Shown piece by piece: positions 22,217 to 34,859 of a DNA stretch of 48,959 nt. The notes beneath the pieces were generated by a model, which did no database searches, was not told the DNA's origin, and saw nothing but the letters and a program-made list of their open reading frames with translations. Numbering within the stretch: position 1 is the first letter of the stretch; every line of letters begins with the position of its first letter. The stretch covers positions 1-48,959 of the forward strand of contig JAIVFJ010000397.1 of the NCBI GenBank assembly GCA_025765615.1. The letters run 5' to 3'. The translations under genes and the position numbers were made by a program. The DNA is from Zopfochytrium polystomum (taxonomy: Eukaryota > Chytridiomycota > Chytridiomycetes > Chytridiales > Chytridiaceae).

Positions 22217-25200
22217 CATCAGCATGCCTGCTATCTGGCTGCATCAACCACAGATTCTAGTCCAGAAAAACACTCTACCACCTCCAACAAACAGAATCAG
22301 CATTTTCGCTTGGGAGGACCAAAATTTTCGACGCCCTCTCCCGGCCAACTCCGCCATCTAATCCAAGCTTGCTATAGTGCAATCGAAAGCCCTGGATCTC
22401 CTCTTTCCAACAAGCTACCACAGAGCTCTGTACGTTGTCTCTACGGAATTTGATTGGTCGCCGAAGTCAAAACGCTTCCCAACTTTGAGTGACATCGTCC
22501 CAACGGGAAGAAGAGATCAGAGGACACCCTTGCACACCTGTATTTTCCTGCTCCTGCTCTTTTGATTGATACCTAACGTGCCCTGCCACGACGCCCACAG
22601 CAGGAGCAACAAGAGATTTTGATAAGAGGGTCCAAAAAGTCGAACTACCACTACCTCCAACGACCATTTTTGTCCTTTCTTGTGTGAAAAGTCACCCCTG
22701 CTGGACACCAAATTGCTCTAAGTTCTCTCTTTTCTGTTCTCCAACACTTCCCAAGGAAAAACACACCAAAACTTTGATCCTCAGCTTGAAATTCGGTGCA
22801 CAGTCGCTATTCAACAGTGCCAACCTGCTATTCTGATTTCAGAATTTTTGGTCCATCAATCAGCTTGCAACAAGCATTGTGTGCAACACACATCTTCAAT
22901 TCTGGACCATTTCTCCATTAAGTAGAGCATCAAACAACTCCTAGAGTCACTATTTGTCACTGCTGCACTGTGGAGCAACTCCTCCAAATATTCGACACTC
23001 AAAGCCCCTTGCAGTACCAAGGTCTGAATTCTTATGTGCGTGAGATTGAGCAACTTCAGCGACTATTCATCCAAGGTCTTGGCCAGAACAGACTTGATGA
23101 GTTTGTACGCAAACTGCAGAGCAAACTGCGCACAGACCTCACACGCGGCTCAGCTCATAGGAGTTTGGACCATTTGTGGCCACACTTCGAAACAATGATG
23201 CCTGCTTCAACAATCTACAGAATATCATGGATGAGCTTACTACTGTCTTGACTGCCCTTGAGGCAGATGAAGAGGAAGACCGCAGGAACTGCCACAACAG
23301 CTGCAGCTGGCGTCAAGTGGGGAACAACCACTGTGACAACCATGACGACTGCAAAGATAGACGCCACCGAAGTGACCACATCCAAGGAGGTCGCAATGAC
23401 CTGGAGTGAGCAGAACAAAACAATCGCCAAGGAAGCAACTACAGGAACGATGACAACAGGGGTCGCAACATTCATGACAACCACAACTGCTCTTGCTCCC
23501 CTCATCGTGGGGATATGCCACACTACTGGTGTGGTTACCACAATGCATAAGTTCACCACATGGAAAGGGACTGTCATGACCACTGCAAGCCAGGAGTCAC
23601 CCATAGGCTGGAGCCAAAGGCTACCTCAATCCATCGACGTCTTGGAAGAGTTGAAGGAACTGGGTTTGAGTTTTGTGCGGAGATTCCAAACTTGGCCACC
23701 AACGCACACGCGCACAAATCTGAGCACTGCCTGCACATGCGCCGAGCCAATGCCATCTCAGCCAGGCTTCAAGCGCAGCACTTCATACCAGCTCAACCAA
23801 ACCATGCTTCAGCCTCAGCAACTGTGGCTGTACCGCAAGCAACTCTTGTTCCTTTCTCTGGATTTCACCCTCAACCTGCTACAGTAGGGCCTTCTGTTTC
23901 TTCTTCTTCTCAAATAAATGGTCCCTCTTGCTTCGACTTCTTTGTGAACACTGCAACAGTGAGCGCATCACACACGGGCACAGCCTCTCTTCTGTACATG
24001 ATTGATTCTGGAGCTGTACCCACAATGATCCCACAACAGGAGCAATTCACTGAGTACCAACGATTTGAAACTGAACACCATGCCTGCCTAGCAGTTGACC
24101 ATGAATGCCACATTGAAGGAATTGGATCTGTCACTCTCACTTTTCCTGGTTTTGATGTGGTGCTCTGTAATGTGCTTCATGTCCCATCACTCAAGGAACC
24201 ACTCCTCTCTGTGTTGCATGTCCTCCAAGACCCAACTGCTGGGATGCTGTTCACTCAAGATTCTCTTTCTTCTTGATCTTGTTACCCTCACATCTCAACA
24301 CCAAGGCATCAAGATTGGCAAACGACGTGACGGCCTTTACCTTCTCATCCCAGTCCAGCACCCAGCTGCGCAGAGGAAAATTTCAGTTGAGCCCATTGCA
24401 TACACATCACCAGCAACTGCATGCGACCTATGGCAGCGACGTTTTGGCCACATCCACTGAGAGCAAGTACACGACACTCAAGTCTGGTGATGTCGATGGT
24501 GCTACTGCTCCACCATCAACAACATGCAAGCCTTGCCTCATTTGCGATATGGCAAAGATGCGCTGGCAACACCTCATGGCCAAACCTCGTTTTGATTTTG
24601 CCCTGCTGCAGATGCTGTGTACTGACCAAACTGGAAAGATCAGTACACGTTCTCTTGATGGTTCCAACTACTTTGAAGTTATTGTCGACTATGCCACAGC
24701 CTATACTTGGGTCAACACTGTCACTCGCACAGCAGGCGTAACTCAAAGGATAATTGATCACATTGATTTTGAAGAGCAACTCTTCCCCACTCGTCGAACT
24801 CTATTTGTACGGGCAGACAACCTCAGTCTTAACACTCAGCAATTTGAGGCCTACTGTATCAACGATCAACCTCCCATTGTCTTTCAGCCTTCTGTCCCTT
24901 ACGTCAAGGAGTGTGATGGTGTTGCAGAAAATGCCATCGACGTCATCACCCACATTGCTTCCTGTCTCCTGATTGAAGCCCAGCTTCCACAGTTCTTCTG
25001 GTCCTACGCAATATGCCATGCTTCATTCTTGTGCAATCGTGTGTGACACACTTGCACTGGTCAAATTCCATTTGAATATTACCAAGGCCAAAAACCCAAC
25101 CTACGCCACCTAGGAATTTTTGGCTGCCTCATTGTCACACTCAACAATGAGTATACAGAACCTGCAAACTCACACAAGACCAAGTTCTCTCCTTTGGACT

Positions 25201-26401
25201 CTTCTTGGCTTTCAACACAGACAGCGAGTCTATTGCCCTCAGCTACGACTTTACTGCATGGATTCTTCAGACACGCCACTATAGCCTGCATGAGCATGTC
25301 TTTCCCGGCCTTGTCCGCAGTGACACTGAGCCTCAATCTCTTAATTCTGATTCTTAACTTCTCTCACTGATGATTTTACGGATTTTCCTGAATCTGACGA
25401 CTCTCCTCCTTAAGAGCCTGTCGAGCCACCACTTGACCCTTACTGTCGATTATCCAACCCTCCTCCTGACAGTGCTCCCTCCACTCGTACTCGCCAGCAA
25501 CTGCGCCAGGCTTCTTGGGGGGAAGCCGCCATCATCATCAACAAACACCTCAGATCAACCTCCAACTCTTCCCCAAGATATGGAAGTCAATAATGATGAT
25601 GACGACTATGGTTGGAACCCTGACACATTCGCCGTTGTCTGGGCGAAGTTGAAGACTAACCTGAAGAGAACCTAGCTTGAACGCCAGGCCGCGTAGCAGT
25701 ATCCATCAACACTGAACCGGAACCTGTCATAGAATCACCACTTCCTCCATCTGTCATTGTCATCATCAAAGATGCACCAACTGGACTTCGCAAGCTACTT
25801 GCAAATCAAACAATCACTCGCCATCTCTTGCGACTCTTACCTTGCATCAGTCAAACCAGAACCACGCTTCCCAAAGCACTTCCCTAAAGAACCAATCCAC
25901 CAATCACAACTCCCACGAGTGCCCCGTTCCCACAAGGAAGCCCTCGTCAGACTACAACGAAGAATTCACTGCATCTGAGCTTGAGGAACTTCACTCTCTC
26001 ATCGACGAGCACAAAGTTTGGGAATGGGCAGTTCTTCCTGGCAAACACGCAAATGGGTTTATCCCTACAAGCTTGACTCCTTTGGGTGGCTGAAGCGATG
26101 GAAAGCCCGTCTTGTCACATGTGGAAACAGTGAACGCGAAGGCATCAACTACACAGACACATTTTCTCCTGTCGTCCGGATCCAGGCCATCTGACTGCTC
26201 ATTGCAATCAGCCTTGCTTTTAACATCAAGTACCACAGCATGGATGTCAACACAGCCTACCTGTACGTTTTCCCCAAAGAAGTCATCTACATGCATCCAC
26301 CAAAAGGCCACGAGCGATTCACTCCAGATGGAAAGAAACTATTCTGCAAACTCCTCAAGAGCCTCTATGGACTCCATCAATATGGACGAAACTGGTTCCT
26401 G
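22217..26401 (+). pseudogene. Ty1/copia retrotransposon, gag-PR-INT-RT remnant
   Basis: The order of domains is that of Ty1/copia: protease, integrase, then RT. A gag-like helical segment lies at 22970-23240. The retropepsin follows near 23990 (YMIDSGAVPTMIP) with NVLHVPSLKEPLLSV downstream. A GAG-pre-integrase block has CDLWQRRFGH and CKPCLICDMAK (about 24420-24560). The integrase core starts at CTDQTGK (about 24617), with the FEYYQGQKPNLRHLGIFGC block near 25070. RT has KARLVTCGN, DVNTAYLY (about 26240) and SLYGLHQYGRNWF just before 26401. The frame is broken by stops and slips, including TGA at 26192 where copia RT normally has Arg. The RT ends abruptly where another repeat begins at 26402, so the YxDD box is absent. 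Confidence 0.8.
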
Positions 26402-27842
26402 TGTGAGACTATACTCACTCCTTTGACCCTGGGATCTGGGCCCTAGAGTGAGGGAAAGCAAATAATAGGCTAAAACTAACTTTATTGGGCTGTTGTCTAG
26501 GGGGTGTTTCAACCCTACTACTTGCCAAGTCCACGAAGTATCCCTACTGATCTGTCTAACAGGGGTCTCAAACACAAAGAATGAACATTCAGAGGGACAA
26601 TCCTCTGATAGATCAGTGTGGGAGCACCAATTACTTGCATGGCTGCAGGCTGGTGTGAGGGGAAACAGAAGGGCACTCCCGAGGGCCCAACACAACTGCA
26701 GAATAAAGAGAGAGAAGAGGGAAACAGGGGTTTTTATCTCAGGAACCAAAATCTCAAATACAACAGGAGCGGTTAATAGCAACGAGATGGACAGGGTGCG
26801 ACCTAGCGCCCCTCGTTGCGGACGGTGCTGCAGGAGCCCTCGTCATCGCCAGTGACGGGGGGAGAGAGAGAAGGGAGTCGACTATATAGGGGTTGGAAGG
26901 TCGCCAGCAGGGAGCTCGCACACAGAAACACCTGCAATTGTACACGCACCCTGCCAGGCTGCGTCTGCACGATCACTCGACCAACAGGCTTTAACGCATC
27001 GCACTTGTACTCACACATCTCACCCTCACAGCAATAGGACTGAGGCAGGCACTCGTAGATCAAACTCTCAGGTGTCAGGGGCTGCACCAAGTGCAGCCAC
27101 CAACACCCTCGCGGGACAGGAAGATTGGGGACGACAACGCCGTCGTTGTCGCCACCACCACCACCATTGTCGCAGCAGGCGAGCACCCATGATCCCCACT
27201 CCAACGCAGAGCCAGCAGTGTCACACAGTCGGTGGTGGGGCCAGCTGCATTCCCCACCTGTGGCCCCTTGAGAGGAGTCCCTGAAGGGACCATGTACTCA
27301 CCTGGGTGCGTACCACCTCTCGCTACCCTCATCGTCGCGAGCCAGATGGATTTGAAGGGACTCTGTATTGGTGCCAAAGGACAGAAATCAGATTGAAGAA
27401 AAAAGGAAAAAGCGAAATGCCCGAAAAACAGAGTGAGAGAAAATTGACAAGTCAACCCCCTGACTTGGAGCATCCACAACAAATGCTCTCAGTCCCCCCA
27501 ACCCTATGCGTGTATGTACAAGTGCCGAAAATAAATAATAAATTAGGCGGGCTTGGGGTACGGCCTGTCAGGCACCCCATCCCTAGGCAGTCAGGCAGTC
27601 TCCGTTAGTCACTGAAAAAGAAAATATGTTGAGAAAACTCTGGTGCAACAGAAACTGTTAAGATGAAAGTAGTAAAAGCAGGCCCAATAATAAAGACAGG
27701 TTAGCTGCAAATACACTTTGATAAAGCCTTGGAAACTAAAGAACTGGGAGCAAAATAGGCCTTGCAGTTTTATGACAGGAACACTTGTTTTTGCGAATAA
27801 AATCCCTTGACTTTATCACTGAGAACTCAGTGTAGTCTCACA
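26402..27842 (-). mobile_element. LTR-like unit of about 1.4 kb inserted into the copia RT
   Basis: The unit starts TGTGAGACT and ends AGTCTCACA, a 9-base terminal inverted repeat typical of an LTR. About 1.1 kb of it (26402 to about 27520) is present inverted at about 33030-34106. The remaining 320 bases (27523-27842) are present inverted at 36504-36806. The opposite-oriented copy at 33.0-34.1 kb contains CCAATAAAG, a polyadenylation-type signal, near its end, so this unit is read as minus-strand. No target-site duplication was visible by eye. Short open frames inside it are not accepted as genes. Confidence 0.6.
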
Positions 27843-28142
27843 CCATCATGTGAGGACGACAGGCTGTTGAGCCTGCGACCTCAAATAAAAAGAGTATACC
27901 CCACTTTTTTAACTGATAACTTGTGAGGATTATCAATATGACTCGACCAAACAACATTTCACGAAAGTGACGTAACACGGCTGGACCCCATTTCTTATTT
28001 TCATGGGTTATTATTGTCCCTGCAAGCCGAACCACTGAGATTTGGACTGCCTCTTAGCTGCGGCCATGTATATTATTCATGTTATTATTAAGCACTAAGT
28101 TGCAGGCCGAATGGGTCAGACCGCTCTGCACTACTGGCCAGA
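27843..28142. other. Short unassigned stretch
   Basis: AT-rich DNA between the LTR-like unit and a tRNA-like SINE head. Nothing was recognised. Confidence 0.4.
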
Positions 28143-28206
28143 GGCCCTCTAGCTCAGTGGTATAGAGCGCTCCCTTTGATGGGAAAGGTGCTAAGTTTGA
28201 GACATG
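28143..28206 (+). mobile_element. tRNA-derived SINE head (Pol III A and B box)
   Basis: TAGCTCAGTGGT matches the tRNA A-box, and its D-arm stem GCTC/GAGC pairs. GTTTGAGAC downstream is one mismatch from the B-box GWTCRANNC. The anticodon and T arms do not fold well, so this is not a functional tRNA; a tRNA-derived SINE promoter is the best reading. The 3' extent is unknown. Confidence 0.5.
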
Positions 28207-29994
28207 CTGGCAGTCACTGACTGAATGATGCAGAAATGCCCCCCTCACTTTTGGAAATGGATTAGGATGATGTGCTTCAGTGGGTAGAAGTACAGAGTCC
28301 AGGTGTACACAGAGCTGCTGCATAAGCTACCATGATGAAACGCCTAATGAAAGGGTATTAGATCATAGGGTTTTTTCTCCTTTCTTCATTGATGATTTTT
28401 ACTTATTTTTTCAATTAGTAGTTTATCCTGTTTTTCCTGTTTTTACTGTTTCATATTATTTTATTTGTTTGTTTGTTGCCTCTGTGTGTGTCTCTCGTTT
28501 CTTTTGTGGAAGTGAGTGACTGTCTTCCTCTTTGCACCAATCAGCTCTCCCCATCTCCTCCATCTTTCTTGGCAGCTAATGCCAAGAAATGCTCCATGAT
28601 TTCCTGAGACGTCTTCCTTGTTTGATGGCTCAGCCCCATTGTTTGGTGACTCACTCCTCCTCTCTCTTCTTTGTTGTTTTATTTATTGTTTTGTTCTTTT
28701 GTATATGTTTTCCCTTCTTTTCCCCTCCTTCTTCCTTCGCCCTGCTGATTCCAACCCTCTCCTATTTAAGCAGCCTACCCCCAATTCTTGTTGCCCCTTA
28801 GAATCTGTACCTGAAGTCTTCTTGCCTGCCCTTATTCCTTCTCTGACTGTGTGTATGAGCTGGGGGTGGCAGTCCCCTGGTGTGTGACAGGAGAATTGGT
28901 TCTCTTGGCCATTTATGGCAGTGTGCTGGGTTCAAGTCCCAGTGCACCTCACCATTCTGCATACTGTTTATGCTGGTCTAGGGTAGGAGCTACTTGATGA
29001 TGGAAGGTGGGAGGGTAAAACTGTGGTAGTGCCTCGCTGGTTCCTGTCAATGCATGCTTCAAATTCAGGTCTCTCAAGGTGATATGAATGAGTTGGCTGG
29101 TCAGGTATTATGTGGTTGTATGGTCTCTCTGGTATTCCTCCCTGTCCCTGGTGATGGTTCCTTTGGCCTTTGGTGGGCCTGGTTCACTGGGTTCAGACCC
29201 TCTTCCTTTCATGCTAATACCTGTGGTTGTCTTTGGTGTCCTCCTTGTGTGTGGGAGTGGGTATTGACCTTCCCTGCTTCTAAGACAGGTTATTCTCTCT
29301 GGCCTGGTGAGGAAGAGGTCTGTCTCCTGGTAGGATGGAGCAAGAAGAGTCCCACTGTCTCCCACCCTGGTTGCACCTCTTCCTTGGATTGAGTTGGAAC
29401 ACTTCTCCTTGGAGTGAGACAAGTTGTGTCTGGTTCCGTTAATTGGAAAACAGTTCTGATTTGGTTCTACAGGCACCTCTGCACACTAACTGTTCCTTGT
29501 GTCTGCCCTTTGTCTCTCCACCCCCTCCAACTCAGGGTTTGACTTGTTGTTTATTTCTTTTGTTGTTTCTTTTGATGGGTTGCAGTGGCTTGTCACTCCC
29601 CTTACCGATTCAGTCGGTCTTACCGATTCAGTCGGTTCTGTCTCTGGTCTAATTTGGCTTTTTGGCCTTGTGCCCCAGATGAAACCCTTCTGTGTCTTGC
29701 ACCAGAGGATTATGCTTTCTTTTGTGATTGAGTCTGTTTTATGCTTTGGTGTGAGAAACCCCTCTTTTGTGTTAGAGATTTATTTGTGTTTTTCTTGGGC
29801 TTTTTAAGTCTCCAAATACACTTTCCTGTCTAGTGCCCCTAGACACCCTCCTTTTGCCCCTTTTCATTAGTCAGGATTGGTATTTAGGTCCATGCTCTAG
29901 TTTCCACCTATAGCTCTAGGTGAGGAGTTAGAGAGCACAGTCTCACAATCATTCTACCAAGCCTGGTTTAACATAGACCAACAAGGCCCGTGAC
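28207..29994. other. Non-coding repeat-like DNA
   Basis: TG/CT-rich DNA with no accepted gene. It contains a perfect T-arm-like hairpin (CTGGG TTCAAGT CCCAG, about 28927-28943) with a B-box but no clear A-box. A directly repeated 18-mer (TTACCGATTCAGTCGGTC) lies near 29600-29636. Probably decayed SINE or LTR material. Confidence 0.4.
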
Positions 29995-32900
29995 ATGCCA
30001 TATTGGTTCCCTCTACTCTGTGTAGACTACTTCCTTGTGAGTAACAACATCCCTCCTTCTGTGTATGACGTTCATATTCATTATGATATACCTGCTGACT
30101 CAGAACGAGTTGCTAGTGACCACTATTGCTTGGAGTTACTCACTGCACTGGAAGCACCACTGAGGGTACTCCCCCTTGATGTCAATGAGCTTCAGGGAAG
30201 CCTTTACCTTTTTAGATGAACTTAAGTCAACCAAGACTGAGGCTGACCAAGTGGTCCAGTTGTTGGACAACAAAGTTGCCTTAGGTGACCTCCAACTTTG
30301 ATGACTTGTATTTCAGGGCCTATCCTCCGCTTCTGTGAGGAAGGAACCATACCTGACAACTCAGATGCTTGAGGCTATGAGCGCTCAGGCTGCCCTGACC
30401 ATTGTGAAGGACAGAGTCCTTTACATTATTAGGAACTCCTTATTGTACCTGGCCTGAAAGTCCCCACTGAGACTTGCAGTTGCTGTTCCAGACAGGCTCC
30501 AACGCGAAGGTACTCTGACTCAGGCACTGATGAGCCTTTCACTGGCCACCTTGGCTCTAGAAAGGTCCTAGAAACCATGTCTGATCATTTCTACTGGCCC
30601 AACATGTCCAGAGACGTATGCAACCATGTTGCAAGCTGCCATGCTTGCCAAAGAGCAGCCTGAATTGGAACTCTCCATCCCATGCTTATTGGAAACGCCC
30701 CTGGGAGCGTGTCGCAGTTGATTTTGCAGGACCACTAAAAGAAAGTCCTGAAGGTCACAAGTGCATCATGATTGTCCTTGATTACTTCACAAGATGGGTT
30801 GAGGCTATCCCAGTCCCCGAAATTACTGCTGAGACTGTCACCCAGGCTCTTGTGGAACAGTAGTTCTGCCTGACACGGAATTCCTGTTTACCTTCATTCA
30901 GATAGAGGTCAACCCTTCACAAGCGCCCTGTTTGGTGCACTTGGAAAGGCCCTTGGCTTGAAAAAGGCCTTTATGACACCACGTGGCCTTGTGCTAACAG
31001 TGCTGTCAAACAGTCTATACGGACTTTGAAGGCAATGATTCATGCGTACATTGACCAACAGACCCATGATGACTGGCATCTGTACTCCCGTAAGTCCTCT
31101 TTGCATACCAAACCCATGTCCAAGCTTTGACAGGAGAAACACCGTTTTTCCTGATGCATGGAAGAGATGCACGTTTACCTGTTGACTTGTTCACTGGTGT
31201 GGATTGAGAAGATTTTGCCTGCACTGCAGATGACAGTGACACTGACGAGGACAAAGAAACTGCCCTCTCTATCTCATCTACTCCCCAAGGTGAAACAGAG
31301 AAAGAAGCTCCTTTGCTGGATGCTGGTCCGCTCTTGGATCCATATGAGCCTCTCACATTTGTTGGAGAACAAAAACACTTGAGGTTCACAACCTCACTAG
31401 AAACCCCTTCTGAAGAAGCTGAAGGGGAGTCTTGTCTCTCCTCTGTTCAAGATAATGAAGCTCCTGCAAGTTATGTTACCAAGGCTGTGTACCCTTCCAA
31501 GGCTTTGCTGCACTTTGCAAAGACGCCGTCAATGGTTCTGACCAGTTGCATATTGTCTTCATTCGAGTAACAAGCCTCTGAGCAACACTCATGCAGCACT
31601 TGCCGAGATACCTTTGGCCTTACCCAACGCAGTACTGGCTTCATGAGATACTGACTGAGTTGATTCCACAGTTCTCTATCGATGTTCTCTGCATTTGGCA
31701 TGAAGCTCCACCTCCTCCACCTCCAGGCGTGAGACCTGAGAAAATCCTGAAGTTCTCGATGCCTAACTTCCTGCAATGAAGCCTTTCTGAGCCTGCTCTT
31801 GCGCCTATGCTCCACTGTTCTGCCATGGACAGCAGTGCATTTTACCTCTACTCCAGCTCCAACTACACTCACAGAGCAGAGTTGATTTACCCCAAGATCA
31901 TGTCACGCTTCTTGAATGGCTTGATTGGATATTCAACAGTGGAAGTCTTTCGCACTTCCATCTCGACACGCAGGGAGAACTGAAGTCGGTTGACATCCTC
32001 CCTGAACCATGGAATGGGGAAGCACCTATTAATGCGACCAAGCTCTGGCCTGGTCTTTCCACCCCAATTCTGTTGGATATCCCCAAACCTTGTGGCTGGG
32101 AGGAAGAACCACTCACTTGCGCAGTTGAGTTGATTTTGACAGAACCTTATGTTGCTGAGGTTCTGAACCAGTTGAAGGCAGTGCAAGAAACTGTTATTTC
32201 CCACTCTGAGAAATACAAGGAGGCCCTTCAACAGGCCTCCCTTAATAGAGACAAGGATCCCAAATTTTTCTGACTTGGAGAGAAAGCATGGATGGCTATT
32301 CCCCTTGACAACCCTGGTGACATTGGTGACAGAAGCCGTTCTCTTATTTTCCAGTGGGTCGGACCTGTTTGAGCCGTCACCATCACTGGCAAGGACGCAA
32401 AGACACAATATAGTTTTGTAGAAACATTCCCTGCTGGACAGATTGTGGTACGAACTGTCCATATCTCCCGTCTGAGACCCTACACCACGCGGGCTCCTGT
32501 AGACTCTGCGGAAGATGCTGTTACGAATAGTCTTGATGACTTTGAGAAAGGACTTGAAGAGTGGAAGACTGCCACTCAGCTCATGAAGAAACCTGCCTCC
32601 AAGACCATGACAGCCCCTGGAGTCCATGTTGACTTCCTTAAGCAGTACACTTCAGAGGAAACCAAAGACCAAACTGCTGATGTAGAGTATCCTATTGAGA
32701 GGATCAGGTCATACCTTTGACAGGGAAAAGTATTACTATCTGACCAAGTGGTTAGGATTCTCTACCAAAAACAATTGGTACCAACTTGAAGAAGATCTTC
32801 ACTGCCTTGCAGTGTGCAACTACTGGGAATTGGTGAAGACTGATGATCCTGAAGAATATCAGAAACAATTGAAATGGTCACAGCTTCCAAAGAGCTGCAA

Positions 32901-33036
32901 GTTCCGTCCGCCTACTGCAAGGGTGGCCACGCAGTTGATAATAGAGAGGATCAGCACTTGCTTCGTCCTCTCACCCCACCAGATTCCAACCCCACCACGC
33001 AAGCTAGTGCACTGTCTGTACAACCTGCCTGCATAG
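29995..33036 (+). pseudogene. Ty3/gypsy chromovirus pol 3' part (zinc finger, integrase, chromodomain), decayed
   Basis: The integrase zinc finger reads GHLGSRKVLETM...YWPNMSRDVCNHVASCHACQ (about 30550-30655). The rve core follows: PWERVAVDFAGPL (about 30700) with the first catalytic Asp, then HSDRGQPFTSALFGALG (about 30896) with the second Asp. TGETPFFLMHGRDARLPVD comes near 31130. A GPV-SRLRPY-type C-terminal domain lies near 32360-32480, and a chromodomain-like DREKYYYLTKWLGF near 32710. Many stops and frameshifts interrupt it, including TGA at 30659, 30851 (TAG) and 32370; the last sits where gypsy integrases have Arg. The material at 29995-30400 is less certain and the RT was not identified. 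Confidence 0.7.
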
Positions 33037-34106
33037 GGTTGGGGGGCCTTCGAGCATTTGTGGTGGATGTTCCAAGTCAAGGGTTGACTTGTCAATTTTC
33101 TCTCTTTCTGTTTTTGGGCCATTTCTCTTTTCCTATTTTCTTCAATGTAATTTCTGTCCTTGGCACCAATACAGAGTCCCTTCAAATCCATCTGGCTCAA
33201 GGAGGTGAGGGTAGTGAGAGGTGGTACACAGCCAGGTGAGCACATGGTCCCTTCGGGAGCTCCTCATTGAGGGGCCACAGGTGGGGAATGCAGCTGGCCC
33301 CACCACCAACTGTGTGACACTGCTGGCTCTGTGTTGGAGTGAGGATCACAGGCACTTGCCCGCCACGGAGGCGATGGTGACGGCATCGTCGACCCTGCAA
33401 GAGTGTTGGTGGCTGGTAGCACGGCTCTCAACACCTAAGAGTTTGATCTATGAGTGCCTGCCTCAGTCCTATTGCTGTGAGAGTGATATGTGTGAGTATG
33501 ATATGTGTGAGTATGGGTGCAACGCGATAAAGCCTGTTGGTCAAGTGATCGTGCCGACGCAGCCCAGCAGGGTGCTTGTACGATTGCAGGTGTTTCCACA
33601 TGTGAGTTCCCTGCTAGCGACCTTCTGACCCCTACATAGTCAACTCCCTTCTCTCTCTCCCCCCTGTCACTGGCGACGACAAGGGCTCCTGCAGCACCGT
33701 CTGCAACAAGGGGCGCCAGGTCGCGCCCTGTCCGTCCCGTCGCTATTAACCGCTCCTATTGTATTTGAGATTAGGTTCCTGAGATAAAAACCCCCGTTTC
33801 CCTCTTCTCTCTCTTTATTCTGTGGTTGTGTTGCGCCCTTGGGAGTGCCCTTCTGTTTCCCCTCACACCAGCCTGCAGCCACGTGAGTAATTGGTGCTCC
33901 CACACCAATCCATCAGAGGATTGTCCCTCTGAATGTTCATTCTTTGTGTTTGAGACCCCTGTTAGACAGATCAGTAGGGATACTTCGTGGACTAGGCAAG
34001 TAGTAGGGTTGAAACACCCCTTAGACAACAGCCCAATAAAGTTATTTTTAGCCTATTATTTGCTTTCCCTCAGTCTCAGGGTCAAAGGAGTGAGAATAGT
34101 CTCACA
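33030..34106 (+). mobile_element. LTR-like unit, inverted copy of 26402-27522
   Basis: The sequence is the reverse complement of about 26402-27520 with scattered differences. It ends AGTCTCACA at about 34106 and contains CCAATAAAG near 34030. It directly follows the chromodomain of the gypsy remnant, so it may be that element's 3' LTR. Alternatively it may be the 5' LTR of sequence to its right. Confidence 0.6.
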
Positions 34107-34859
34107 TGTGCCAACCCACCAACACCATCTCTGCATACAGCAAACTACACCACTGGTGCATTTGGGGACCGTTCTTCCAGCGGTGCTAGGGGCAGTGAGC
34201 CCAGCGGCTTTGAGGCTTGGTTCTCAGTCCAGTGCGGAGGCTTCGGTGGCCGCAGATGGTGAGAGCCCTGTGGGGGGGCTCTGCGCCGCAACCGCCTGGA
34301 GTACTCACATCGCTGGGGGCAGAAGGCCCATTGATGCAGCGGAACCAGCCATGCCAAGTGATACCCCTGTTGCTGTCAATGCCCCTGACATGCAAGATGC
34401 ATTGTTTGTCTGCACAAGGCCACTGACAACATGTCCCTATCTGGTTTCATCAGACTCAGTCACTCAGAACCTCAGACCCTCAGCTTTTCCAGACATGTCA
34501 CCCACCATGCAACTTTTCCTGCAACATCAGAACAGCAGCTCAGCATCCAGAACTTTTCATCAGAGACAGACCAGGACAAGGAGGCAGAGAGCTTGGTGCA
34601 CTCTGCCACATGGAGGGCACACATGGCACCCAAGGGCAAAGTAGATGGTTAGGCCCAAGGATGGTTTGGTACAAGATGTGGGTGTGCTTTTTGTTTCTCT
34701 TTTGCCCCACACGGGTTTTGGACTCGCTGTCTTTATAAATTTCAAATGAAAAGTATGACCCTATTAGAACGAGGAATTGATGTCTGTTGTTTCTCTAATA
34801 TTTACAATTTCCCCACTATGTAGACTTAATTTTAGTCTTGTAACAAAGAATTGCCACTT
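34107..34859 (+). other. Possible gag or leader region after the LTR-like unit
   Basis: One frame is open from inside the LTR-like unit to a stop at 34644. Its last 180 residues (Ser/Ala/Pro-rich, then Gln/Arg-rich) could be a gag N-terminus. No zinc knuckle or known domain was seen. The part after 34650 is AT-rich and non-coding. Confidence 0.25.

Noticed and set aside
28878..28956. Possible functional tRNA gene
   Set aside because: The T-arm is perfect but the anticodon arm does not pair and no A-box is convincing.
29995..30219. Possible LINE endonuclease C-terminus (DYFLVSNN, ASDHYCLELL)
   Set aside because: The SDH motif is suggestive, but the fragment is short, isolated and flows into gypsy sequence; not enough to call a LINE.
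33826..34644. A 272-codon plus-strand open frame as a host gene
   Set aside because: Its first 90 codons are inside the LTR-like unit that recurs inverted at 26.4-27.5 kb, so it is element sequence, at most gag.
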